Source of the DNA: CAIJMU01 sp035530275
GTDB taxonomy: Bacteria; Spirochaetota; Spirochaetia; Treponematales; Rectinemataceae
DNA length: 64,000 nucleotides
Assembly: GCA_035530275.1 (NCBI GenBank)
Contig: DATKVC010000013.1
Span: 62,001 to 126,000 of the forward strand
Direction: 5' to 3'
In this document: piece after piece, positions 49,640-57,836 of the stretch
How the letters are laid out: every line of letters begins with the position of its first letter
Numbering within the stretch: position 1 is the stretch's first letter
Made by a program: the position numbers and the translations under genes
Notes under the pieces: model-generated
Seen by the model: only the letters and a program-made list of their open reading frames with translations
Database searches by the model: none
Told to the model about the DNA's origin: nothing

Positions 49640-50347
49640 TTAGCCATGGCCGGCGGACAGGGTTCGCAGCTTTTCGAGGGCACTCTCCAAATGGCGTTTT
49701 TGGGCCTCGACGGCCGCCTCGGCATCGCGACGCGCTATGGCCTCTATCAGCTCGCGATGCTCCGCGAGAATTTTCGCAGGCCAATCGCTGAGACCGAGGA
49801 GCCTGCCCCTGCTGATCACGATATGCCTTTCCATGGTCATCGCCAGGCCCTCGTAAAGCCTCGAAAGCAGGAGATTGTGCGCGGCATCGACGATCCCCTT
49901 ATGGAGCATCGAGTCCCATTGCGCTCCCGACGAGGCTCCCCCGTCGGCCGCTCCGCTGGCGCTCTCCAGCATGCGCAGGCATTCCTTCATTTTGTCGAGC
50001 TCCGGCTCGGTCCTTCTCAGGGCCGCGAGCCCGGCGATGGGGGCCTCGATCATGAGCCGCATCTCCATCAGCTGGACGAGGATGTCATCCGGCCATAGCT
50101 GGACGAATTTGAGGCTGGCCGAAAAATCCTCGCCGCTGGGACGGAGGATGAAGGCCCCCTGTCTCTCCCTGATTTCGAGAAAGCCCAGGGCCTCGAGACT
50201 CACCATGGCTTCGCGGAGGAGATTCCGGCTTACGCCGAGCGAGGCGGCGAGCTCCCTTTCGGGAGGCAGCCGTCCGTCGGCGAAGACCGAAGGCTCATCG
50301 AACATCGCCCGCAGACGTTGCATGAGCTCGGCTCGCTTTCTTTCCAT
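49640..50347 (-). CDS. GntR/FadR-family repressor
   Basis: This 235-residue protein has an N-terminal winged helix (PPERELAASLGVSRNLLREAMVSLEALGFLEIRERQGAFI) and a helical FCD effector domain. Metal/ligand residues appear in MRLMIEAPIAGLAA, LHKGIVDAAHN and EHRELIEAIARRDAEAA. FadR/UxuR-type members control sugar-acid, lactate or amino-acid genes. It is divergent from the IlvD-family gene with a large palindrome between. ATG 50347 follows a GGGAGAGG site; a GTG at 50401 is a less likely start. Confidence 0.9.
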   Translation of the reverse strand: MERKRAELMQRLRAMFDEPSVFADGRLPPERELAASLGVSRNLLREAMVSLEALGFLEIRERQGAFILRPSGEDFSASLKFVQLWPDDILVQLMEMRLMIEAPIAGLAALRRTEPELDKMKECLRMLESASGAADGGASSGAQWDSMLHKGIVDAAHNLLLSRLYEGLAMTMERHIVISRGRLLGLSDWPAKILAEHRELIEAIARRDAEAAVEAQKRHLESALEKLRTLSAGHG

Positions 50348-50394
50348 ACCTCTCCCCTGGCCCGAAGGACCGATGAGTCCTGCAGCCGCTTGAA

Positions 50395-50423
50395 TTGACA
50401 CTGGAAAACCCGGGTGCTAGAGT
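50395..50423 (+). promoter_or_regulatory. Promoter of the IlvD-family gene
   Basis: TTGACA (50395-50400), exactly 17 bases, TAGAGT (50418-50423). Consensus -35. The palindromic operator begins five bases downstream, across the expected transcript start. Confidence 0.75.
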
Positions 50424-50428
50424 ATCAC

Positions 50429-50458
50429 ATTCTGGTACTGCCATGGTAGTACCAGAAT
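50429..50458. promoter_or_regulatory. 30-bp palindromic operator between gntR and ilvD
   Basis: Arms ATTCTGGTACT (50429-50439) and AGTACCAGAAT (50448-50458) flank a near-symmetric GCCATGGT. Inside are two overlapping TGGT-N3-RCCA elements of the kind bound by GntR/FadR proteins (consensus TNGTNNNACNA). Probably two dimers of the adjacent repressor bind. Confidence 0.75.
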
Positions 50459-50485
50459 GAAGAGCGGGCTGAAAAGGAGATGAAG

Positions 50486-52144
50486 ATGCAGAGCGACAGC
50501 GCGAAAAAAGGTCCCCAGAGGGCGCCGCATCGGGCTCTCATGAAGGCTTCCGGCTATACGGATTGGGAAATCGAAAGGCCCTGGATCGGGGTCGCCAACT
50601 CCTACAACCAGATCATTCCCGGCCATGTCCACCTCAGGCGGATCACCGAGGCGGTCAAGGCGGGAATCTATGCGGCGGGAGGGCTTCCCATCGAGTTCCC
50701 CACCATCGGCGTCTGTGACGGCATCGCGATGAACCACATCGGGATGAAGTTCTCCTTGGCCAGCCGCGAGCTCATCATGGATTCGATCGAGGTGATGGCC
50801 AGGGGGCACGCCTTCGACGCCCTCGTCCTCGTCACCAATTGCGACAAGATCATCCCCGGCATGGCGATGGCGGCCGCGAGCCTCGACATCCCCTCGATCG
50901 TACTCAGCGGCGGGCCCATGCTCGCCGGCCTCCACGAGGGCAAGGACATCGACCTCTCCACCGTGTTCGAGGCCGTCGGCAAGCACATGGCGGGCAAGGT
51001 CAGCGACGAGGAGCTCCTCGAGATCGAGAACGCGGCCTGTCCGGGCTGCGGCTCCTGCTCCGGCATGTTCACCGCCAACACGATGAACTGCATGATGGAG
51101 GCCCTCGGCCTCGGCCTCCCGGGCAACGGCACGATTCCCGCCGTCTATGCCGAACGAGACCGCCTCGCCAAGGACGCCGGCCGCAAGATCATGGAGCTCG
51201 TCGAAAAGGACATCCGGCCGCGGCAGATTCTCAGCATGGAGGCCTTCGAGAACGCGATCGCCGTCGACCTCGCTCTCGGCGGCTCGACCAACACTGCCCT
51301 CCATCTGCCGGCCATCGCCCATTCCGCCGGCCTCGAGTTGCCCATCGATCTCTTCAATACGATAGGAGAGAAGGCGCCCCACCTCTGCAGCATGAGCCCC
51401 GGCGGGCGTCACCACATCCAGGATCTCTACCGGGCGGGCGGAGTCCGTGCCGTAATGGGGAGGCTCTCGGAGGCTGGGCTCATCCACGGCGATCTTCCCA
51501 CGGTAACCGGAAAGACGGTCGCGGAGAATATCCGCGGCGCCCGCGTCCGCGACGAGGAGGTGATCAGGCCGATGGCCAATCCCTATCACGCGACGGGAGG
51601 GCTTGCCATCATGCACGGCACCCTCGCGCCCGACGGGGCCGTGGTCAAGCAATCGGCCGTCGCCCCCGAAATGCTCGTTCATACGGGGCCCGCTCGAGTC
51701 TTCGAAAGCGAGGAAGAGGCCTACGCCGCCATCGCCGCGGAAAAGATCCTCGACGGAGACGTCGTGGTCATCCGCCATGAAGGACCCAAGGGCGGGCCGG
51801 GCATGCGCGAAATGCTCTCCCCCACCTCCGCCCTCGCCGGCATGGGCAAGGACAAGACCGTGGCCCTTCTCACCGACGGGCGCTTCTCGGGCGCGACGCG
51901 GGGCGCCGCGATCGGCCATGTTTCCCCCGAGGCCGCGGTGGGAGGCCCCATCGCTCTCGTACGCGAGGGCGACCTGATCTCGGTCGACATTCCCGGGAAG
52001 CGGCTCGACCTCCTCGTCGACGCGGCCGAGCTCGAGCGCCGCCGCAAGGCCTGGAAGCCCTATGTCCAGGAAGTCGACAGCCCCTTCCTCAGACGCTACC
52101 GCAAGGTCGTGACCTCGGCCGTGACTGGGGCCGTTCTCGATTGA
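50486..52144 (+). CDS. ilvD: IlvD/Edd-family dehydratase (dihydroxy-acid or sugar-acid dehydratase)
   Basis: This 552-residue Fe-S dehydratase has cluster Cys in TIGVCDGIAM (Cys77), VTNCDKI (Cys119) and CPGCGSCSGMFTANTMN (Cys185-191), and the C-terminal active-site stretch LTDGRFSGATRGAAIGHVSPEA. Length and motifs fit dihydroxy-acid dehydratase of branched-chain amino-acid synthesis. However, no other ilv gene is near and a FadR-type repressor controls it, so a sugar-acid substrate (gluconate, xylonate) is possible. ATG 50486 is chosen, with AAGGAG six bases upstream. ATG 50480 abuts that site. Confidence 0.9.
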   Translation: MQSDSAKKGPQRAPHRALMKASGYTDWEIERPWIGVANSYNQIIPGHVHLRRITEAVKAGIYAAGGLPIEFPTIGVCDGIAMNHIGMKFSLASRELIMDSIEVMARGHAFDALVLVTNCDKIIPGMAMAAASLDIPSIVLSGGPMLAGLHEGKDIDLSTVFEAVGKHMAGKVSDEELLEIENAACPGCGSCSGMFTANTMNCMMEALGLGLPGNGTIPAVYAERDRLAKDAGRKIMELVEKDIRPRQILSMEAFENAIAVDLALGGSTNTALHLPAIAHSAGLELPIDLFNTIGEKAPHLCSMSPGGRHHIQDLYRAGGVRAVMGRLSEAGLIHGDLPTVTGKTVAENIRGARVRDEEVIRPMANPYHATGGLAIMHGTLAPDGAVVKQSAVAPEMLVHTGPARVFESEEEAYAAIAAEKILDGDVVVIRHEGPKGGPGMREMLSPTSALAGMGKDKTVALLTDGRFSGATRGAAIGHVSPEAAVGGPIALVREGDLISVDIPGKRLDLLVDAAELERRRKAWKPYVQEVDSPFLRRYRKVVTSAVTGAVLD

Positions 52145-52151
52145 AATGATG

Positions 52152-52180
52152 GCCGTCGAGTCCGAAAGGGGCTCGACGGC
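52152..52180. terminator. Hairpin between convergent ilvD and the oxidoreductase gene
   Basis: Perfect 9-bp stem GCCGTCGAG (52152-52160) / CTCGACGGC (52172-52180) with an 11-base loop, located between the two stop codons. No U tract; bidirectional role inferred. Confidence 0.55.
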
Positions 52181-52189
52181 GACGGACGG

Positions 52190-53182
52190 CTACCTGGCGA
52201 GCTCTGCCCAGCCGCCGCTTTTTTCCGAGCGGAAGAGGGCGTCGATGACGGCCATGTTGGCGATGCCGTCCTCGATGGGGGTGGGTGCCGGAGCGCCCGA
52301 GCGGAGGGCCCGGCCGAAGGCCGCGAACATGGCGGCATACTGGTCGGTCGGGCCCGCCTCCACGGTCCTCGTGCCGAGGCTGGTCGAGACCTCGAGGGCG
52401 AGGGGCACGTCGGGATAGGCGTTGAAGGGAAGGATGACGGCGATGGCACCCTTCTCGCCCATCACCTCGACGCGCTGGACCGGATAGCAGCGCGTGCCCA
52501 CGGTGAAGACCGAACGGCACGTACCGAAATCGAGGATGGCGGAGCTCAGTCTGTCGATGCCGAAATCCGGGTCGCGTTCCACAAGGGCGAGGCCGCGCCG
52601 GGGCTCGGCGCCGGCCATCCAGCGCGAGACGGAAATCGCGTAGCAGCCGATATCGTAGAGGGCCCCGCCGCCGCTGTCGATTCGATTGCGGATATTGGCC
52701 GGGTCGCCGTTGTTGTAGCTGAAATTCACGTTGATCGCCTTCACCGCCCCGATCTCGCCGGCCTCCACGATCTCTTTCGCGCGAATCCATTGGGGATGGA
52801 AGCGATACATGAAGGCTTCCATGAGCAATAAGCCCTTTTCGCGCGCGACGACGGCCATCTTCTTCGCCTCGACCGCGTCCATGGCCAGGGGTTTTTCGCA
52901 GAGGACGTGCTTGCCCGCGCGCAGGGCCTTTTCCGTCCATTCGGCGTGGAGGTGGTTGGGCAGGGGGATATAGACGGCCTCGACCTCCGGATCGGCCAGA
53001 AGGGCCTCGTAGGATGCGTGCGATTTCGAGATGCCGAAGCGCGAGGCGGCAGCCGTCGCCTTCGCCTTGTCGCGGCTCGCGATGGCGACAATCCTCGCAT
53101 CGGGAAGACGCGACAGTGGGCCGTGCACGCGGAGCGCGTAGTGCCCCGATACCGAAAGGATGCCCCAACGAACGGCTTCCAT
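52190..53182 (-). CDS. Gfo/Idh/MocA-family oxidoreductase
   Basis: This 330-residue NAD(P)-dependent dehydrogenase begins VRWGILSVSGHYALRVHGPLSRLPD. The usual GxGxxG is replaced by S-V-S-G-H-Y, so the dinucleotide loop is atypical. The catalytic motif HVLCEKPLAM (Lys) and the substrate loop GGGALYDIGCYAISVSRWM are intact. It resembles xylose or glucose-fructose-type dehydrogenases. Convergent with the IlvD-type gene, so they may act on the same aldose/aldonate route (sugar to acid to 2-keto-3-deoxy acid), an inference. Confidence 0.88.
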   Translation of the reverse strand: MEAVRWGILSVSGHYALRVHGPLSRLPDARIVAIASRDKAKATAAASRFGISKSHASYEALLADPEVEAVYIPLPNHLHAEWTEKALRAGKHVLCEKPLAMDAVEAKKMAVVAREKGLLLMEAFMYRFHPQWIRAKEIVEAGEIGAVKAINVNFSYNNGDPANIRNRIDSGGGALYDIGCYAISVSRWMAGAEPRRGLALVERDPDFGIDRLSSAILDFGTCRSVFTVGTRCYPVQRVEVMGEKGAIAVILPFNAYPDVPLALEVSTSLGTRTVEAGPTDQYAAMFAAFGRALRSGAPAPTPIEDGIANMAVIDALFRSEKSGGWAELAR

Positions 53183-53311
53183 TTTATGTACCTCCAGGAA
53201 AGGGATAGATGGAGTGTAGCCGAGGAGGGGAGCCCGGTCGAGGAGGGCTGGAGGTCTGGACAGCCGGACTCTTCGATGCTTCCATGAAGCATCGCAAGTA
53301 TGGGAGGCATC

Positions 53312-53491
53312 ATGGCTTCGGGAAACGGAAACGCATCGGCGGGCGGCGTCTATGGACTGGCCTTCATCGGAGCCGCGATCTATTTCATCGGCACGGCAGG
53401 GAGCTTCTGGATGGGAGTGCTCGGCTTTCTCAAGGCCCTGGTCTGGCCGGCCTTCCTCGTCTACAAGATCCTCGAATTCGTGAAAGCGTAA
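53312..53491 (+). CDS. Small single-pass membrane protein
   Basis: This 59-residue protein has the pattern YGLAFIGAAIYFIGTAGSF then WMGVLGFLKALVWPAFLVYKILEF, two hydrophobic segments around a Trp-Met-Gly turn. Very similar short proteins recur in many bacteria, always unnamed. ATG 53312 has GGGAGG four bases upstream; the ATG at 53300 contains that site. It lies between the oxidoreductase and the GH3 gene, pointing the opposite way to both. Confidence 0.72.
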   Translation: MASGNGNASAGGVYGLAFIGAAIYFIGTAGSFWMGVLGFLKALVWPAFLVYKILEFVKA

Positions 53492-53500
53492 GCGTCCCCG

Positions 53501-55945
53501 CTAGGGTTTCGGGGGCCGTCGCCTAAGGCCGATCAGATAGAGGAAGGCGCGGAAAGGGCGATGATTCCCGATCGCGACGAGGGTCTTGAGGAAGCGGGCG
53601 CCGACCCTGTCGCCGGACATCGCCTCGAAGCGCCCCACGGGCATCTCGCTCACCATCTCCTCGAGCATCCGGTAGTTGACCTCTCCCTTCTTCGTCCCCG
53701 AGCCCTTCGTCTGCGCCGATACGATGATGTTCCTAACTAGTCGGATGATCGCCGAATCGACGGCCATGTCGCTCAAGGTGGAGGCGAGACTGAAGGGACG
53801 GAGGGAGGGTATGAAGGGCAGGGGCCTGCGATAGCGGAGGACGAAATCGGCTTCGCCCATCGAGGAGGGGTGGCCGTCGAGGGCGAGGCGGGGCGGAGGA
53901 GCGGAGGGCGAGGACCCGCCTTCCACATGCAGGAGGACCTCGAGGGGCAGTTCGGACGAGGCAGGCCCGATTCGCACAACGACAGGTCCCGACTCGACGA
54001 GGAAACGCTCCGCCTCGACATCCCAGTAACGAAGTTCGCGCGGTCCGATGCCGAACTCCAGCCTCGCGCTCTCGCCGGGGCCGATTTCCACCTTGCGAAA
54101 GGCCGCGAGGGAGATCGTCGGCCTTTCGATGGCTGATTCCGGGAAGGAGAGATAGACCTGGGCGATTTCCTTGCCCGCTCGGCGGCCGACATTGGCGACC
54201 TCGAAGGAGAGGGTGACCGATTGGCCGGTGCCGAGGCTGTGTCGATCGAGGCGCGGGTCGCGATAGACGAAATCGGTATAGGAAAGGCCGTAACCGAAGG
54301 GAAAGCGGACGGGGCGCCCCGAACTCGCGTACCATCGATAACCGACGAATATGCCTTCCTTGTAGAGAACCCTTTCTTCCGGACCCGAGAAATTCCCGAA
54401 GGCCGGAGTGTCCTCGACGCGAAGGGGCCAGGATTCGGCGAGTTTACCGGAGGGATTGGCCTCGCCGAAAAGGAGGTCCCGGATCGCCTCGCCCGCGGCC
54501 TGTCCGCCAAGGTAGGCGGCGAGGAAGGCTTGCGCGTGATGAAGCCAATTGGTACTGGCAGGCGATCCGCCCGACCAGACCACGACGAGGCGGGGACAGG
54601 CGGCCGCGAGCCGCTCGAAGAGTTCGAGCTGGTTCGCGGGCAGATCGAGGTGGAGGCGGTCGAAGCCCTCCGACTCGAACAGCGGAGGGAGGCCGACGAA
54701 GTAGATCAGGCAGCCTCCCGCCTTTCCGATCCGTTCGGCGAGGGCCAGGGCCGACTCCTCCAAATCGGGATCGCGTTCCTCCCCGGTCGTGCGGTAGGCC
54801 GCCTCGAATTCGAAGGGAATCGCGGATTCCTTAAGCGCGTCCACGAGCGAGACGAGGCGGGTCGGATTGATCGTGGAAGATCCGGCGCCCTGGTAGCGGG
54901 AGCTTCGCGCGAGTTCGCCGACGACGCCGAGCGGTATGTTTCGCGCGAGGGGGAGGATGTCGTCTTCGTTCTTGAGGAGGACCATCGACTCGCGGGCGAT
55001 GCGACGGGCGAGTTCATGGTGTTCCGCGGCGAAGCCCTTCGCCTCAACGCCTGTTGAGGCGGGACCGGCTTCGTTGCGCCCGAGCCGAAGAGCGAGATCG
55101 AGGACCCTGTCGACGGCTCGATCGAGGATCGCCTCATCGAGGCTCCCCGCGTCGAGGGCGGCGCGAAGTTGCCGCGAACGACCCTTTCCCCCATCGGGCA
55201 TTTCGAGATCGCAGCCCGCGACAAGGCCGCGGAGCCTGTCGTCGGTGGCCCCCCAATCGGAGACAACGAGACCCTCGTAGCCCCATTCCCCGCGAAGGAG
55301 CTTTTCGAGGAGGAAATCGCTCTCGCAGCAATAGTCGCCGTTGAGTCTGTTGTACGCGGCCATGATCGTGGCCGGCCGGCCCTCCTTCACCGCGTCCTCG
55401 AAACTCGCGAGGTAGATTTCCCGAAGGGCCCTCGGGTCGACGACGGCGTCGACTTGCATGCGCTTGCGCTCCTGGTTGTTGACGGCGAAGTGCTTGAGCG
55501 AGGCGCCCGTGCCCGTCGACTGGAGCCCCTTGATCCATGCGGCTCCCATGCCCGATGACAGGAGGGGATCCTCGGAGAAATACTCGAAATTGCGGCCGCA
55601 GAGGGGCGAGCGCTTGATGTTGACGCCGGGGCCCAGGAGCACATCCACGCCGAGGAGCCTTGACTCGGCGCCGAGGGCCCTCCCCTCTTCGAAGGCCAAT
55701 TCGGGATCGAAGCTCGCCGCGAGGAGGGAGGCGGTCGGAAAGGCCGTGGTCGGCACCACGCCGACGAAATCGGAGGACTTGCTCGGATCCTGGAGCTTTC
55801 GCACGCCGTGAGGTCCGTCGGTGAGGTGGATCGCGGGGATCCCGAGCCGAGGGATGCTCCGGGTGTGCCAATAACCATCGCCCGAAACGAGGGAGATCTT
55901 CTCGTCGACGCTCAGCTTTGAAAGCAATTCGGCGTTATGTACCAC
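53501..55945 (-). CDS. GH3 beta-glycosidase with C-terminal extension
   Basis: This 814-residue glycoside hydrolase family 3 enzyme begins LSVDEKISLVSGDGYWHTRS. The catalytic (alpha/beta)8 domain has KHFAVNNQER and nucleophile Asp230 in GLVVSDWGAT. The second domain (about 315-520) has RESMVLLKNEDDILPL, then RYPFGYGLSYT-like RFPFGYGLSYTDF and an Fn3-like domain (about 580-680). A further 110-residue tail (FSLASTLSDMAVDSAIIRL to the end) is beyond the usual end. No signal peptide, so it is cytoplasmic and acts on imported oligosaccharides. It lies 10 bp from the ABC exporter pair. Confidence 0.92.
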   Translation of the reverse strand: MVHNAELLSKLSVDEKISLVSGDGYWHTRSIPRLGIPAIHLTDGPHGVRKLQDPSKSSDFVGVVPTTAFPTASLLAASFDPELAFEEGRALGAESRLLGVDVLLGPGVNIKRSPLCGRNFEYFSEDPLLSSGMGAAWIKGLQSTGTGASLKHFAVNNQERKRMQVDAVVDPRALREIYLASFEDAVKEGRPATIMAAYNRLNGDYCCESDFLLEKLLRGEWGYEGLVVSDWGATDDRLRGLVAGCDLEMPDGGKGRSRQLRAALDAGSLDEAILDRAVDRVLDLALRLGRNEAGPASTGVEAKGFAAEHHELARRIARESMVLLKNEDDILPLARNIPLGVVGELARSSRYQGAGSSTINPTRLVSLVDALKESAIPFEFEAAYRTTGEERDPDLEESALALAERIGKAGGCLIYFVGLPPLFESEGFDRLHLDLPANQLELFERLAAACPRLVVVWSGGSPASTNWLHHAQAFLAAYLGGQAAGEAIRDLLFGEANPSGKLAESWPLRVEDTPAFGNFSGPEERVLYKEGIFVGYRWYASSGRPVRFPFGYGLSYTDFVYRDPRLDRHSLGTGQSVTLSFEVANVGRRAGKEIAQVYLSFPESAIERPTISLAAFRKVEIGPGESARLEFGIGPRELRYWDVEAERFLVESGPVVVRIGPASSELPLEVLLHVEGGSSPSAPPPRLALDGHPSSMGEADFVLRYRRPLPFIPSLRPFSLASTLSDMAVDSAIIRLVRNIIVSAQTKGSGTKKGEVNYRMLEEMVSEMPVGRFEAMSGDRVGARFLKTLVAIGNHRPFRAFLYLIGLRRRPPKP

Positions 55946-55955
55946 GATCCCTCCT

Positions 55956-57836
55956 CTAAGTTTCGACGCCTCCCGCTTGGGCCGCGACGAGGTCGGCGTA
56001 CCAGCCGCCGCTCGCGATCAGGCTCGCATGATCCCCGTCCTCGACGACCCTTCCGGCGTCCACCACCATGATGCGGTCCACGTCGCGAATAGTCGAGAGG
56101 CGATGCGCGATGATGACGCTCGTACGCCCCGCCATCATCGCGAACATCCCGGCCTGGATCCTGAGCTCCGTGCGGGCGTCGATGGCGCTCGTCGCCTCGT
56201 CGAGGATGAGGAAGGAAGGCTCGGCAAGTATGGCCCTGGCGAGGGCGATGAGCTGTCTCTCGCCCATGCTGAGATTGCGGCCTCCCTCTATTACGGGGGC
56301 CTCGAGGCCGCCGGGAAGGCGGGCCACGGTATCGGCCGCGCCCGAGATGCGCAAGGCGCGCTCGATGGCCTCGGCGTCGGCCTCGGGCTTCGCGTAGAGG
56401 AGGTTGTCCCGAACCGTGCCGGAAAAGAGCCAGGAGTCTTGGAGAACGACGCCGAAGGCCCTGCGCAGGTCGGCCTTCTTCCAGGAGCCGATGTCCCGGC
56501 CGTCGACGAGGATGCTGCCCTTGTCCGGATCGTAGAAGCGCTGGAGGAGATTGGCGATCGTCGTCTTGCCCGCCCCGGTCTTGCCGACGATGGCCATGGA
56601 GCTGCCCGCCCGGATGCGGAAATCCATGCCGCGAATCACTTCCTTGCCGGGGACGTACGAGAAGCTGAGCTCCCTGAACTCCAGCTCGCCGCGAGGCGAG
56701 TCGTAGGGAAGGGCGCCGGGCGGATCGGGTGGTTCCGGCGCTTCGTCTATCACCTCGAAGACGCGTTCGGCGCCGGCGAGGGAGGACATGATCGTGTTCC
56801 AGATATTGGCGATGTCGTTGAGGGGCCGCACGAATTGTCGCGACCAGGAAAGGAAGCTCGCGACCAAACCGATCGAGATCCCGCCCCGAAGGGCGATGAG
56901 GCCTCCCGTCACGGCCACCGAGGTGAAGCCGAGGTTGCCGAGAACGTTCATAATTGGCATGAGATAGCCGGTCCAGACCTGGGCCCTCGCCCCGACGCGG
57001 GAGAGCCTCGCGTTGTGCTCCTCGAAGGCCGCGACCGTCCCTCCCTCGAGGCCGAAGGCCTTGACCGCCTCGATCCCGCCTATGGTCTCCTCGATGCGGC
57101 CATTGACGGCGCCGAGGGCGTCCTGCTGCTCGCGAAAGAGCTTGCGCGTCCTCCTCGAGATCGTCGAGGCGAGGATGAAGACGAAGGGCACGGAGATGAG
57201 GCTCGCGAAGGTGAGGAGGGGATTGATGAGGAGCATGACGAGGAGGGTGACGACGATGGTGAGACCGCTCGAGATGAGCTGGATGGAGGACTGGGTGAGG
57301 GTGACGCTCACCGCGTCGACGTCGTTCGCCACCCGACTCATGAGGTCCCCATGGCTCCGGCGGTCGAAGAAAGCGAGAGGCAATTTCAGAAATGACGAGA
57401 AGAGCGAAGTCCGCAACCCGCGGACGAGGCGCTGCGAGAGGCCGGCCATGATCCAACCGGAAACGGTAGACGAGAGCGCCCCTGCGACGACGGCGAATAG
57501 GAGGAGGATGGCGGGGTGGAGGAAGTCCCCGCCGACCGAAGCGGCCGATTTCGACATCGCGTCGACGGCGCGGCCCGTGAACCAGGGAGTGGCCACGCTC
57601 GTCGCGAGCTCGGTGAGGGTGAAAAACAGAATGACGGAGAGGGGGCGGAATTCGGGACGGAACAAGCGAGCGAGGCGGAATACAGTCGTGCGCGTCGAGG
57701 CGGGACGCTGGCGGTTTCCGAAGCGGGCCGCGCCGCCGCCGGGCATGCCTCTATGGCCGAAGCCGCCCTGAAGGCTCGATTTCGGACCCTCGTCCATCCT
57801 CCCTTCGCCGGGTTTCCGATCTTCAGGCGATGGCAT
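55956..57836 (-). CDS. ABC exporter half-transporter B (consensus catalytic site)
   Basis: This 626-residue protein has six membrane helices (about 60-350) fused to an ATPase domain. Walker A GKTGAGKTTIANLL, signature NLSMGERQLIALARAI and Walker B FLILDEATSAID with the catalytic Glu, plus H-loop IIAHRLSTI, are all standard. The N-terminal tail of 45 residues is Gly/Arg/Pro-rich (KSSLQGGFGHRGMPGGGAARF). It is paired with the next gene, which it overlaps by 14 bp. GGGAGG lies six bases before the ATG. A heterodimeric lipid or drug exporter is predicted. Confidence 0.93.
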   Translation of the reverse strand: MPSPEDRKPGEGRMDEGPKSSLQGGFGHRGMPGGGAARFGNRQRPASTRTTVFRLARLFRPEFRPLSVILFFTLTELATSVATPWFTGRAVDAMSKSAASVGGDFLHPAILLLFAVVAGALSSTVSGWIMAGLSQRLVRGLRTSLFSSFLKLPLAFFDRRSHGDLMSRVANDVDAVSVTLTQSSIQLISSGLTIVVTLLVMLLINPLLTFASLISVPFVFILASTISRRTRKLFREQQDALGAVNGRIEETIGGIEAVKAFGLEGGTVAAFEEHNARLSRVGARAQVWTGYLMPIMNVLGNLGFTSVAVTGGLIALRGGISIGLVASFLSWSRQFVRPLNDIANIWNTIMSSLAGAERVFEVIDEAPEPPDPPGALPYDSPRGELEFRELSFSYVPGKEVIRGMDFRIRAGSSMAIVGKTGAGKTTIANLLQRFYDPDKGSILVDGRDIGSWKKADLRRAFGVVLQDSWLFSGTVRDNLLYAKPEADAEAIERALRISGAADTVARLPGGLEAPVIEGGRNLSMGERQLIALARAILAEPSFLILDEATSAIDARTELRIQAGMFAMMAGRTSVIIAHRLSTIRDVDRIMVVDAGRVVEDGDHASLIASGGWYADLVAAQAGGVET

